Positions 41,887 to 49,932 of a stretch of DNA of 64,000 nucleotides are shown in pieces (position 1 is the stretch's first letter; each line of letters starts with the position of its first letter). Source of the DNA: a bacterium. GTDB lineage: Bacteria > Krumholzibacteriota > Krumholzibacteriia > LZORAL124-64-63. The translations under genes and the position numbers were made by a program. The notes beneath the pieces are model-generated. The model did not search any database, was not told where the DNA came from, and saw nothing but the letters and a program-made list of their open reading frames with translations. The DNA lies in the NCBI GenBank assembly GCA_024231905.1, contig JAAEQC010000207.1:1-64000 (forward strand). Reading direction: 5' to 3'.

Positions 41887-42978
41887 ATGCCCGACTCCGA
41901 CGACAATCGCCGCGCCTGCCCCCGCGACCCGGGTCTGGACCTGGCTCGCTCCCTGGCCGTCACCGCCATGGTCTTCGGACACACCCTGGCCGCCACCCTG
42001 CGCGCGGAAGATCTCGACCTCCCGGTCATCCAGACCTACTGGCAACTGCGCGGTCTCACCGCCCCCCTCTTTCTCGTGGTCAGCGGCTGGGTGGTCGCCC
42101 TGCTGTTCTGCCGTCGCCCACGCCCGGGCCTCGGCCACGCCCGCGAACGCCTGCCCCGGGTCCTGACCCTCCTGGCCCTGGGCCTGATCCTGCGCTTCCC
42201 CACCTGGGACTTCCACGGCCTGTTGGCCGGCAAACCCACCGTCCTGGCCCATTTCTTCGCCCTGGACGCTCTCCAGCTCATCGGACTCTGCCTGCTGGCG
42301 GGCAGCCTCCTGTTCGGCGTGAGCCGAGATCCGCGGGTTCGCGCCGGTCTTGCTCTGGCAGCCGCGGCCACGGTCGCCCTGGCAGCCCCGGCTGTCTGGT
42401 CCGCCACCGCCGACGCCAACCCCTGGGCGGCCCTCTTCCTGGGCAACGGCTCATCCCCGTTCCCCCTCTTCCCCTGGTCCGCCTACTTCCTGGCTGGTCT
42501 GGGCCTGGGCGCCTTGTCCGTCCTCACCACCCAGCGCCGCCGCTGGGCCTTCGCCGTCATCCTGGGCGGAGTCGTACTGGCCACCGGCGCCGCCGTCACC
42601 ACCTGGACCTGGGCTACTCCCTCGCCCTGGCTCACCGCCCGACGCCTCGGCCAAGTCCTCGTCATCGTGGGCGTTCTCGGCCTGGCTCCCGCCGCCTGGG
42701 GACGCAACCTGGCCTTCCTCGGCCGCCACACCCTGGCCATCTACTTCATCCACATGATCCTGGTGTACGGCGGACTGCGGACCCAGGGCTTGCATCACCA
42801 CGTGGGCCCGACCCTCTCCCTGGGCGGCAGCATGGGCTTGAGTACGGTCGTCCTGACAGTCAGCACCGGCTGCGCCCTCATCTGGAACGAGTTTCGGCGC
42901 CGTGGCCGGCCCTGGTTGGAGTCGCGGCTGAAATCCAAGACCATTCGTGTTATTTTTCGGCACCGGAAATCCGACTGA
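41887..42978 (+). CDS. Multi-pass acyltransferase-like membrane protein (DUF1624-like)
   Basis: The 363-residue protein has about ten membrane helices. Its start (PGLDLARSLAVTAMVFGHTLA) matches the DUF1624/heparan-alpha-glucosaminide acetyltransferase or acyltransferase-3 opening, where the histidine after the first helix takes part in acyl transfer. The end (FLGRHTLAIYFIHMILVYGG) is also typical. It likely acylates a sugar or lipid from the cytoplasmic side. The next gene is a processive glycosyltransferase, suggesting it modifies that product. Confidence 0.7.
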   Translation: MPDSDDNRRACPRDPGLDLARSLAVTAMVFGHTLAATLRAEDLDLPVIQTYWQLRGLTAPLFLVVSGWVVALLFCRRPRPGLGHARERLPRVLTLLALGLILRFPTWDFHGLLAGKPTVLAHFFALDALQLIGLCLLAGSLLFGVSRDPRVRAGLALAAAATVALAAPAVWSATADANPWAALFLGNGSSPFPLFPWSAYFLAGLGLGALSVLTTQRRRWAFAVILGGVVLATGAAVTTWTWATPSPWLTARRLGQVLVIVGVLGLAPAAWGRNLAFLGRHTLAIYFIHMILVYGGLRTQGLHHHVGPTLSLGGSMGLSTVVLTVSTGCALIWNEFRRRGRPWLESRLKSKTIRVIFRHRKSD

Positions 42979-43006
42979 TCCTAGTTCGTCCCTGGAGACC
43001 AGCACG

Positions 43007-44491
43007 ATGTCCCTGCTCCAAATGGCCCCCTTGGCCCTGCATCTGCTGGTCATGGTGGTGCTGTCGATCTACTCGTGCCACGCCTACGTGATGGTCGCTC
43101 TCTACTGGCGTCAGCGCCGGCGCTTGGGCCATGTCCCGCCGCTGCCCACTCCCGCGGTCTGGCCCACCGTCACCGTGCAGCTGCCCATCTACAACGAGAA
43201 GTACGTGGTGGCGCGCCTCGTGGACGCCGTCTGCCGGCTGGACTATCCCCGCGACCGCCTCGAAGTCCAGGTCCTGGACGACTCCACCGACGAGACAGCG
43301 CAACTGGCCCGGGATCTCGTGGACCGGTGGCGCGCCCGCGGCGTGGACATCCATTACCTCCACCGCACCGACCGCACGGGCTACAAGGCCGGCGCCCTCA
43401 AGGCAGGACTCGACACGGCTACAGGCGAATTCCTGGCCCTCTTCGACGCCGACTTCGTGCCGGCTCCCGACTTCCTGCGCGCCATCATGCCCCGCTTCGA
43501 CGCCCCGGACATCGGCGCCGTGCAGGCCCGCTGGGGCCACCTCAACGACGGCACCAGCGCCCTGACCCGCGCCCTGGCCATCGGTCTGGACGCCCACTTC
43601 GTCGTCGAACACGCCGCCCGCAACGCCTCGGGGTTGTTCATCAACTTCAACGGCACCGCCGGCGTGTGGCGCAAGGAGACCATCGTCAGCGCCGGCAACT
43701 GGCAGGCCGACACCCTCACCGAGGATCTCGACCTCTCCTACCGGGCCCAGCTCCGCGGTTGGCGTTTCCGCTACGCCGACGACGTGGTCTGCCCCGCCGA
43801 GATCCCTGCCGAAGTGGATGGTCTCAAGAGCCAGCAGTACCGCTGGACCAAGGGCGCCATCCAGACCGCCCGCAAGATCCTGCCCCGGCTGTGGCGCCAA
43901 CCGGACCTGGGCCTCCTGGTGAAGCTCGAAGGCACCGTCCACCTGACCCACAACATCGTCTTCCCGGTGATGCTCACCCTGTCGCTGCTGTCGCTGCCCC
44001 TGCTCTTCCTGCGCGAGACCGTGGACGCATCGCGCGCCTACTTCATGTGGGCGTCGGTGTTCCTGGTCTGGGCCGTGAGCTACCCGCTCTTCTACGCCGT
44101 GGCCCAGCGGCGCATCCACCCGGACTGGCGGCGGCGCCTGCTCCACCTGCCGGGCTTGATGGCCTGCGCCGTGGGCATGTCCCTGATCAACACCCGGGCC
44201 GTGGTGAGCGGGTTGCTCAACCGCGTCAGTCCCTTCGTGCGTACGCCCAAGTACGACCTGACCAACCGGCGCGGTTCCTGGACCGACAAGCAGTACCGGG
44301 CGCGGATCGACAACACCGCGGTCATGGAACTGGTGCTGGCGTTGTACCTGGCCGTCAGCCTGGCCTACGGTGCGACCCACGGACAACTGGCGGTGTTGCC
44401 GTTCCTGGCTCTGCCGGTGTGGGGGTTCGCCTGGATCGGGTGGTTATCGCTCCGGAATTCGCTCCAGCCGCGGGTGGGCGGCGATGGCTGA
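43007..44491 (+). CDS. Processive family 2 glycosyltransferase (cellulose-synthase-like)
   Basis: The 494-residue membrane enzyme starts at ATG 43007 (CTGGAG upstream). One N-terminal helix, a GT-A domain with VQLPIYNEKYVV, DDSTDE, the DADF metal site, TEDLD (catalytic base) and QQYRW (product-binding), and four C-terminal helices fit the CslA/BcsA group that polymerises a beta-linked sugar while moving it through the membrane. No PilZ domain is present. It overlaps the next gene by eight bases. The polymer is not known; glucomannan- or cellulose-like chains are possible. Confidence 0.85.
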   Translation: MSLLQMAPLALHLLVMVVLSIYSCHAYVMVALYWRQRRRLGHVPPLPTPAVWPTVTVQLPIYNEKYVVARLVDAVCRLDYPRDRLEVQVLDDSTDETAQLARDLVDRWRARGVDIHYLHRTDRTGYKAGALKAGLDTATGEFLALFDADFVPAPDFLRAIMPRFDAPDIGAVQARWGHLNDGTSALTRALAIGLDAHFVVEHAARNASGLFINFNGTAGVWRKETIVSAGNWQADTLTEDLDLSYRAQLRGWRFRYADDVVCPAEIPAEVDGLKSQQYRWTKGAIQTARKILPRLWRQPDLGLLVKLEGTVHLTHNIVFPVMLTLSLLSLPLLFLRETVDASRAYFMWASVFLVWAVSYPLFYAVAQRRIHPDWRRRLLHLPGLMACAVGMSLINTRAVVSGLLNRVSPFVRTPKYDLTNRRGSWTDKQYRARIDNTAVMELVLALYLAVSLAYGATHGQLAVLPFLALPVWGFAWIGWLSLRNSLQPRVGGDG

Positions 44492-45179
44492 GCGCCGCGG
44501 CAGTTGGCCGGCCCTGGTTCTGAGCTGCCTGGTCCTGGGCTACCTGATCCTTGGAGCCACCGCCGCGTTGAGCAGCGTGCTTGACCCTGCGGACGCCACC
44601 CTCCGCCGAACCTTGCCCCCGTGCGCGGACCCGGCCTCCGCTTGCTTCGATTTCGAGGGCGAAGGCGTCGAAGGCTGGGAGAGTCCTGACTGGTTCGACG
44701 ACCATGACCGGCTCGTGGCCTGCGACCTGGACGTGGTGCGGCGACCGCTCGGCGCCGACGGCCACGCTCTGCGGCTGGGCTTCGAGCTGCCCTCTCTGCC
44801 CTGGAGCGCCACGGCCATCCGCTTCACCGGGCCCGTCGATCTGCGTGCGTATCACCAATTGTCGGTCGACGTCCTTCTGCCGCGGGAAATTCCGGGCTGC
44901 GCGGTATCGGCGCGCGTCATCCTCCGTGCCGGCGACGCCTGGACCTGGTACGAGATCAAGAAGCGGATCCGGCTCGAGCCCGGCCAATGGGTCACCGTGA
45001 CGACGCCGCTGGTGGCCGACGCCGGGGACCTGGATATCTGGGGGGAAAGCACCGCGTCCCTGCTCGCCGACATGTCCACCGTGCAGGAGATCATGATCAG
45101 AGTGGAGTTCGCGACTGCGGGCCAGCGGGGCCCGGACCGTAGCGAGATCCTGATCGATCATGTGACGTTGACGCCCTGA
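44484..45179 (+). CDS. Membrane-anchored carbohydrate-binding-like protein
   Basis: The 231-residue protein has one N-terminal anchor (about 9-35) and a beta-sandwich domain that opens with FDFEGEGVEGW and contains LSVDVLLP, WTWYEIKKRIRLEPGQW and EILIDHVTL. This arrangement resembles CIA30/CBM11-type galactose-binding folds. It overlaps the glycosyltransferase stop by eight bases, so it probably binds the nascent polysaccharide outside the membrane. Confidence 0.65.
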   Translation: MAERRGSWPALVLSCLVLGYLILGATAALSSVLDPADATLRRTLPPCADPASACFDFEGEGVEGWESPDWFDDHDRLVACDLDVVRRPLGADGHALRLGFELPSLPWSATAIRFTGPVDLRAYHQLSVDVLLPREIPGCAVSARVILRAGDAWTWYEIKKRIRLEPGQWVTVTTPLVADAGDLDIWGESTASLLADMSTVQEIMIRVEFATAGQRGPDRSEILIDHVTLTP

Positions 45180-45280
45180 CGGCCGAACGCCGCAGCGAAA
45201 CCTGTTATTTCTCATCCCATGGTCTATTCTGGTCGATGATCCGGCGACGGACAGGACCCGTGACCCCACCAAGGTGAACC

Positions 45281-45715
45281 ATGACCGACAGCGCCGACCA
45301 GGTACGGATGCCGGATGCCGGCGGCGGGCCCAACGCCCCCCACCCCGTGCGCCGCTTCCTGCCCTTGATCGGCCTGGCCGTGGTCCTGCGCTCGGCGGCG
45401 GCGATCCTCGCCAAGCAGGCGGCGATCGTCAGCGTCGGCGGCGGCGTGACCGGACTGGTCATCAACCCCTGGCTGGTGGCCGAAGTGGTCGTCCTCGGTC
45501 TGCAGGCGATCGTCTGGTCGGCCGTGCTGCGGCGCGCGCCCCTGACCTACGCCTACCCGTTTCTCGGCCTGACCTTCGTCATCAATCTGGCGGCGGCACG
45601 TTTCGTCTTCGGCGAGGCGATCCGGCTGCAACACATGGCCGGAGTGGGGATCATCATGGCGGGCGTTCTGGTCATGGGACTGGAAACGGGGAGGCGGGCG
45701 TCATCACACAGCTGA
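45281..45715 (+). CDS. SMR/EamA-type four-helix membrane protein, subunit 1
   Basis: The 144-residue protein has four helices after a hydrophilic lead (LIGLAVVLRSAAAILAKQAA, ALTYAYPFLGLTFVINLAAARFVFGE-type pattern and a final helix). This is the EamA/SMR half-transporter layout of ArnE/ArnF-type lipid-sugar flippases. AAGGTGA precedes the ATG. The following gene encodes a second four-helix protein, so a heterodimer is likely. Given the neighbouring polyprenyl-phosphate glycosyltransferase, flipping a lipid-linked sugar is the favoured role (inference). Confidence 0.7.
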   Translation: MTDSADQVRMPDAGGGPNAPHPVRRFLPLIGLAVVLRSAAAILAKQAAIVSVGGGVTGLVINPWLVAEVVVLGLQAIVWSAVLRRAPLTYAYPFLGLTFVINLAAARFVFGEAIRLQHMAGVGIIMAGVLVMGLETGRRASSHS

Positions 45716-46050
45716 CGGCATACTCCCACGAGATCGCCCTGGCCGTGTCCATCGTGGTGGTGGTCCTGTCCCAGCTCCTGCTGCGCGAAGGGGCCAAGGG
45801 CACGCGTTCCCCCCTGGCGGCCGTGCTCGCGCCGCGCACCCTGGCCGGTTACGCCTTGATGGGCATCGTCGTCCTGACCATGATCTACGCCATGCAGAAG
45901 ATTCCCCTGCGGACGGCCACGGTGTGGAACTCGTCGGTCTTCATCCTGACGCCGCTGGCGGCCCGGGTGTTCCTGAAGGACCCGCTGAACGGCCGCATGG
46001 CAGGCGCCGCGCTGCTCATAGTCGCCGGCATCGTCGTTTTTTCGATTTGA
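45712..46050 (+). CDS. SMR/EamA-type four-helix membrane protein, subunit 2
   Basis: The frame encodes four helices (IALAVSIVVVVLSQLLLREG, TLAGYALMGIVVLTMIYAM, then VWNSSVFILTPLAARVFLKD and a last helix). The start is uncertain: no ATG is available. The CTG at 45712 overlaps the upstream stop as CTGA, copying the common ATGA coupling, and preserves the whole first helix. GTG 45742 is the alternative and would clip it. Product from CTG is 112 residues. Predicted partner of the previous protein. Confidence 0.6.
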   Translation: MTAYSHEIALAVSIVVVVLSQLLLREGAKGTRSPLAAVLAPRTLAGYALMGIVVLTMIYAMQKIPLRTATVWNSSVFILTPLAARVFLKDPLNGRMAGAALLIVAGIVVFSI

Positions 46051-46063
46051 CCCGGAGTAGCCG

Positions 46064-46771
46064 ATGTCCAAGAAACTCGCCATCCTCCAGTCCAACTACA
46101 TCCCGTGGAAGGGCTACTTCGATCTCATGAACTCCGTAGACGAGTTCATCCTCTACGACGACGTGCAGTACACGAAGAACGACTGGCGCAACCGGAACCG
46201 GATCCAGACTCCCGACGGGCCCAAGTGGCTGACCATACCCGTGAGCGCCAAGGGACGCCTGTCCCAGGCCCTGAAGATCCGGGAGGTGGAGGTGAGCGCC
46301 TCGGGAGCGGGCTGGAACCGCAAGCACTGGGGCACCATCAAGCAGAATTACGCCAAGGCGAAGCACTTCCGGCGGTATTCCGAACTGTTCGAAGATCTGT
46401 ACCTGGGATCCGAGGAGACGAATCTGAGCCGCATCAACCACCGCTTCCTGACGGCCGTCTGCGGCATCCTCGGTATCGACACGAAGCTGACCTGGTCCAT
46501 GGATTACGAACTCGTCGACGGGCAGACCGAGCGGCTGGTCGACCTATGCCGCCGGACCGGGGCCACCGAGTACCTCTCCGGCCCCGCCGCCCGGGCCTAC
46601 ATGGACGAGGATCTCTTCGCCCAGGCGGGCGTCACCCTGCGCTACATGGACTACGCGGGTTATCCCGAGTACGACCAGCGCTGCACGCCCTTCGAGCACG
46701 CGGTGAGCGTCATCGACCTGATCTTCAACGAGGGACCGGACGCGCGCCGGTTCATGAAGAGTTTCGGGTAG
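46064..46771 (+). CDS. WbqC-family protein
   Basis: The 235-residue protein begins LAILQSNYIPWKGYFDLMN and continues with DEFILYDDVQYTKNDWRNRN, the signature of WbqC-like proteins. These occur in O-antigen and other surface-glycan clusters and are thought to act in amino-sugar acylation or transfer, but no reaction has been firmly assigned. It follows the transporter pair by 13 bases and converges on the CitE-like gene. Confidence 0.85.
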   Translation: MSKKLAILQSNYIPWKGYFDLMNSVDEFILYDDVQYTKNDWRNRNRIQTPDGPKWLTIPVSAKGRLSQALKIREVEVSASGAGWNRKHWGTIKQNYAKAKHFRRYSELFEDLYLGSEETNLSRINHRFLTAVCGILGIDTKLTWSMDYELVDGQTERLVDLCRRTGATEYLSGPAARAYMDEDLFAQAGVTLRYMDYAGYPEYDQRCTPFEHAVSVIDLIFNEGPDARRFMKSFG

Positions 46772-46774
46772 GGT

Positions 46775-47692
46775 CTACTTGCCGTCGCCGGAGCGCTTCT
46801 CCAGCTCTCCGATGGCCCGGTGCCGATCCAGCACTCGCATGGCCGCCTTCAGGGTCGGCGGGGAGATGAACTTGCCGTCCACGATGACCACGCCCATGCC
46901 CTGCTTCTCCGCCTCCACCGCCGCGGCGGCCACGTCATTGGCGAAGGTGATCTCTTCAGCGGTGGGCGAGTAGATCTCGTTGGCCACCGCCACCTGCTTG
47001 GGGCTGAGGACGACCATGCCGCCCATGCCCAGATTGCGCGCCCGCTTGGCGAAGGCCTCCAGGCCCTCGGTGTCGTGGACCTGGACGAATGGCGTGTCGA
47101 TGGCCGCCACGCCCGCGGCCCGGGCCGCCAACGCCACCATCATCCGCGGATGGTGCAGGGAGATGTCCAGGTCCGTGTGCCGCGCGTCCATCCCCGCCAG
47201 GTAGTCCTCGCATCCGAACATCAGGCCCACCACCCGCGACGACGCGCAGGCGATCTCCTGGGTGTTCAGGACCGCGGCCGCCGTCTCGATCAGGGCGACG
47301 ATGGAGAAATGACCCCGCGGCAGCTCCAGGTGCGATTCCATGAGGCTGAGCTGGGCGTCGAACTTCTTGATGTCGTCCCCGTCGAAGGCCATGGGGTAAA
47401 CGAAGCCGTCCAGTTCCTTGCAGGCCACGGCGTCCAGGTCCTGCAGCGTCAGGCCCGAATCGATGGGATTGATGCGGACGAAGGTGGTCTTGGCCGCGTA
47501 CCGGCCGGATTCCAAGGCGGTCCGGATGCAGGCGCGGGCCTCCTCCTTGTTCCTCGGGGGCACCGCGTCCTCCAGGTCGAATACGATGCAGTCGGTAGCC
47601 GTACTCGGGGCCTTGTTCACCATCTTCTCGATGTGGCCGGGCACGAAGAGCAATGATCGCATGACCTGTCCGGTGTCGTTGGGCTCGCCCAT
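46775..47692 (-). CDS. CitE-like (HpcH/HpaI) CoA-ester lyase
   Basis: The 305-residue TIM-barrel protein has the CitE/malyl-CoA lyase motifs: SLLFVPGH, CIVFDLEDAVPP, VRINPIDSG, ALIETAAAVLN and GCEDYLAGMDA, with Mg-binding acidic residues. Such enzymes cleave or form beta-hydroxyacyl-CoA esters. ATG 47692 follows GGGGAG and lies three bases after the MaoC-like stop at 47695. In this glycan cluster it may supply or remove a CoA-linked acyl group for sugar decoration (inference). Confidence 0.85.
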   Translation of the reverse strand: MGEPNDTGQVMRSLLFVPGHIEKMVNKAPSTATDCIVFDLEDAVPPRNKEEARACIRTALESGRYAAKTTFVRINPIDSGLTLQDLDAVACKELDGFVYPMAFDGDDIKKFDAQLSLMESHLELPRGHFSIVALIETAAAVLNTQEIACASSRVVGLMFGCEDYLAGMDARHTDLDISLHHPRMMVALAARAAGVAAIDTPFVQVHDTEGLEAFAKRARNLGMGGMVVLSPKQVAVANEIYSPTAEEITFANDVAAAAVEAEKQGMGVVIVDGKFISPPTLKAAMRVLDRHRAIGELEKRSGDGK

Positions 47693-47694
47693 GA

Positions 47695-48168
47695 TCACTC
47701 CCCTTCTTGCAGTCGCTTGGGCAGCAGAACCTTCCGGCGGAAGGTGAGAATCCGCTCGTCCTTCTGGTTGAAGGCGCGGGTCTCCACGTAGAGCACGCCG
47801 CGGTCGGGCTTACTGCGGGACGTGCGCACGTCCAGGACCTCGGTCTCGGCGCGCAGGGTGTCCCCCACGAAGACCGGGCCGTTGTGGACGACGGCCTCAT
47901 ATTCGAGATTGGCGATGGCCATGCCGCTGATGTCCGGCACGCTGAAGCCGGCCACCAGGCTCAGCACGTAGGTCCCGACCACCAGGATCTTCCCGTGCTG
48001 CTGCTCCGCGGCATAGGCATGGTCCAGGTGCACCGGGTGGTGGTTCATGGTCAGCAGACAGAACAGATTGTTGTCCGATTCCGTCACCGTCTTGCGGGTG
48101 TTGTGTTCGACGACCTGGCCGGCCTCGAAGTCGTCCAGGGTCCTCTTGTACGACGGGTTCGGTATCAC
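47695..48168 (-). CDS. MaoC-like (R)-hydratase
   Basis: The 157-residue hot-dog protein has the MaoC hydratase segment NHHPVHLDHAYA and a later GTYVLSLVAGFS helix, then FVGDTLRAETEVLDV. MaoC-like enzymes hydrate enoyl-CoA. Paired with a CitE-like lyase, it resembles mesaconyl-CoA hydratase plus beta-methylmalyl-CoA lyase. It lies 15 bases after the NeuD-like gene in the same operon. Confidence 0.85.
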   Translation of the reverse strand: MIPNPSYKRTLDDFEAGQVVEHNTRKTVTESDNNLFCLLTMNHHPVHLDHAYAAEQQHGKILVVGTYVLSLVAGFSVPDISGMAIANLEYEAVVHNGPVFVGDTLRAETEVLDVRTSRSKPDRGVLYVETRAFNQKDERILTFRRKVLLPKRLQEGE

Positions 48169-48183
48169 GTCGGTCTCCCGGTT

Positions 48184-48855
48184 CTAGGCCAGTTCGCGTT
48201 GGGCGTCGCGGATCTTCTTGGCCGGGCTGCCGGCCCAGATCTCATAGGGCGGAATGCTCTTGAGCAGCACCGAGGCCATGCCCAGGGTGGAGCCCTGGCC
48301 CAAGGTGACTTCCTCCCGGATCGTCGCGTTCAGGCCCACGTGCGCGCCTTCCTCGATCTTCAGGTAGGCGCCGACGCAGCACTGGGCCGCGAAGTGGCAG
48401 TGGTCCCCGATGTGGGTATTGTGTCCGATGGTCGCACCCAGCATCACCAGGTTGCATCGGCCGAACTTCGCACCGGGCGACACCACCACGCCCGGCATCA
48501 GGACCGAGCCCGGACCCACTTCGACGTTGCCGGGCAGATACACGGTAGGATGGATGAACGTCGCCAGCGAGGAGTCCGGCAGGTCCAGGTCCTCGAAGAG
48601 TTTGATGCGGGCGTCCTGTCCGTCGATCCGGTATATGGTATTAATAATCCGATACCCTTTTCGCGCCAACGCCGGCGCCTCGGACACAGGACCGAGCACC
48701 TTGTCGTCCTCGATCATGGCGCCCGGTTCCTCGCGGTCGTTGAGGTAGCCGGCCACCTCGTAGTCCTCGACACCGCGAGTCGCCGCTTCCCTGATGGCCG
48801 CCGCCACCACGGACCCGTTGCCCAGGCCCCCCAGAATCACTACCGGTTTCGTCAT
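48184..48855 (-). CDS. NeuD-like sugar O/N-acyltransferase
   Basis: The 223-residue protein has a Rossmann-like N-terminal domain (PVVILGGLGNGSVVAAAI, YEVAGYLNDRE) and a left-handed beta-helix of hexapeptide repeats (HPTVYLPGNVEVGPGSVLMP, IGHNTHIGDHCHFAA, GSTLGMASVLLKSIPP), as in NeuD and PglD, which acylate sialic-acid-like or bacillosamine-type sugars. The start overlaps the glycosyltransferase stop by four bases (ATGA). Confidence 0.85.
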   Translation of the reverse strand: MTKPVVILGGLGNGSVVAAAIREAATRGVEDYEVAGYLNDREEPGAMIEDDKVLGPVSEAPALARKGYRIINTIYRIDGQDARIKLFEDLDLPDSSLATFIHPTVYLPGNVEVGPGSVLMPGVVVSPGAKFGRCNLVMLGATIGHNTHIGDHCHFAAQCCVGAYLKIEEGAHVGLNATIREEVTLGQGSTLGMASVLLKSIPPYEIWAGSPAKKIRDAQRELA

Positions 48856-49838
48856 TGCTCGTCCCGCATGGGTTTGGGTTCCGTGATCTTGGGCGGCTCG
48901 AAGCGGCTGCGCATGTAGTCCACGATGTACTTGGGGCGACCGCGGGTCTCGTTGTAGATCCGGCTGATGTACTGCCCGAACAGGCCCAGGATCAGGAAGT
49001 TCAGGCCGAACAGGAACAGGAGGATCGTGATGAGACTCGTCCAGCCCGGCAAGGTCGTGACGCCGATGATCCGCTGCAGCGCGTAGTAGATGCCGCTCAG
49101 GATACTGAGGATCGACAGGACCATGCCCATGGTGATGGAGAAGTTGATGGGCAGGTCCGAGTAGCTGAAGATCCGGTCCATGGCCAGGGTGACCATCTTG
49201 CGGAAAGTATAGCCGCTGGCCCCGGCGGCCCGGGGGTCCCGGTCCAGTTCCACGAGCACGTGGTCGAAGCCCATCCAGTGCAGGAGTCCGAGGGAGGTGC
49301 CCGTGTGCTCGGGGATCCGCCGCAGCTCGTGGACCGCCTCCTGGCGGATGACCCGGAAGACTCCCATGCCGGGCACGATCTTCACGGAGCTGACGCGGTT
49401 GGTCGTCCACTGGAAGAGCCGGGACATGGCCGTCTTGACCTTACTGTCCTTGCGGGTCTTCCACTGGGACACGGCCATGTGGACGTTGTTGCCGATCATG
49501 GCCTCGATGAGCGTGCGGATGTCCTCGGGCCGGTCCTGGAGGTCCGAGTCCATGAGGACGACCAGGTCCTTGCGGGCCAGCTGGAGGCCGGCGGACAGGG
49601 AGTTGGCCTGGCCGAAGTTCCGGGCGAAGGTGATGACCTGGAAACGGGACTCCCGCCGGGCCATCTCCATGAGGATCTCGTGGGAGCGGTCGGCGCTCCC
49701 GTCGTCCACGAGAATGACTTCCCAATCGGCGGTCAGGGCCTCCAGACTCGCCACCAGACGCTCTTCCAGCAGGTGCAGCACATCCTCGTCGTTGTAGACG
49801 CCGATGACCACCGAGATGCTGTACGGAAAACGGTCCAT
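48852..49838 (-). CDS. Polyprenyl-phosphate glycosyltransferase (GtrB/ArnC-like)
   Basis: The 328-residue enzyme has a GT2 domain (SVVIGVYNDED, VDDGSADRS, FGQANSLSAGL, LMDSDLQDRPED with the DxD-like metal site) and two C-terminal membrane helices (about 232-258 and 268-295), the layout of GtrB, ArnC and DPM1. These transfer a sugar from a nucleotide donor to undecaprenyl phosphate on the inner face. It probably feeds the flippase pair and the GT-C enzyme at 49933. Confidence 0.88.
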   Translation of the reverse strand: MDRFPYSISVVIGVYNDEDVLHLLEERLVASLEALTADWEVILVDDGSADRSHEILMEMARRESRFQVITFARNFGQANSLSAGLQLARKDLVVLMDSDLQDRPEDIRTLIEAMIGNNVHMAVSQWKTRKDSKVKTAMSRLFQWTTNRVSSVKIVPGMGVFRVIRQEAVHELRRIPEHTGTSLGLLHWMGFDHVLVELDRDPRAAGASGYTFRKMVTLAMDRIFSYSDLPINFSITMGMVLSILSILSGIYYALQRIIGVTTLPGWTSLITILLFLFGLNFLILGLFGQYISRIYNETRGRPKYIVDYMRSRFEPPKITEPKPMRDEQ

Positions 49839-49932
49839 TTACCACTCGATCATTGGTTTCCGTCGGATTTACGGGTGTCGGCCGGGGTCGGCCGGCACCC
49901 CGCGTCGAGAATGACGGGACGCCCCGCGACTG

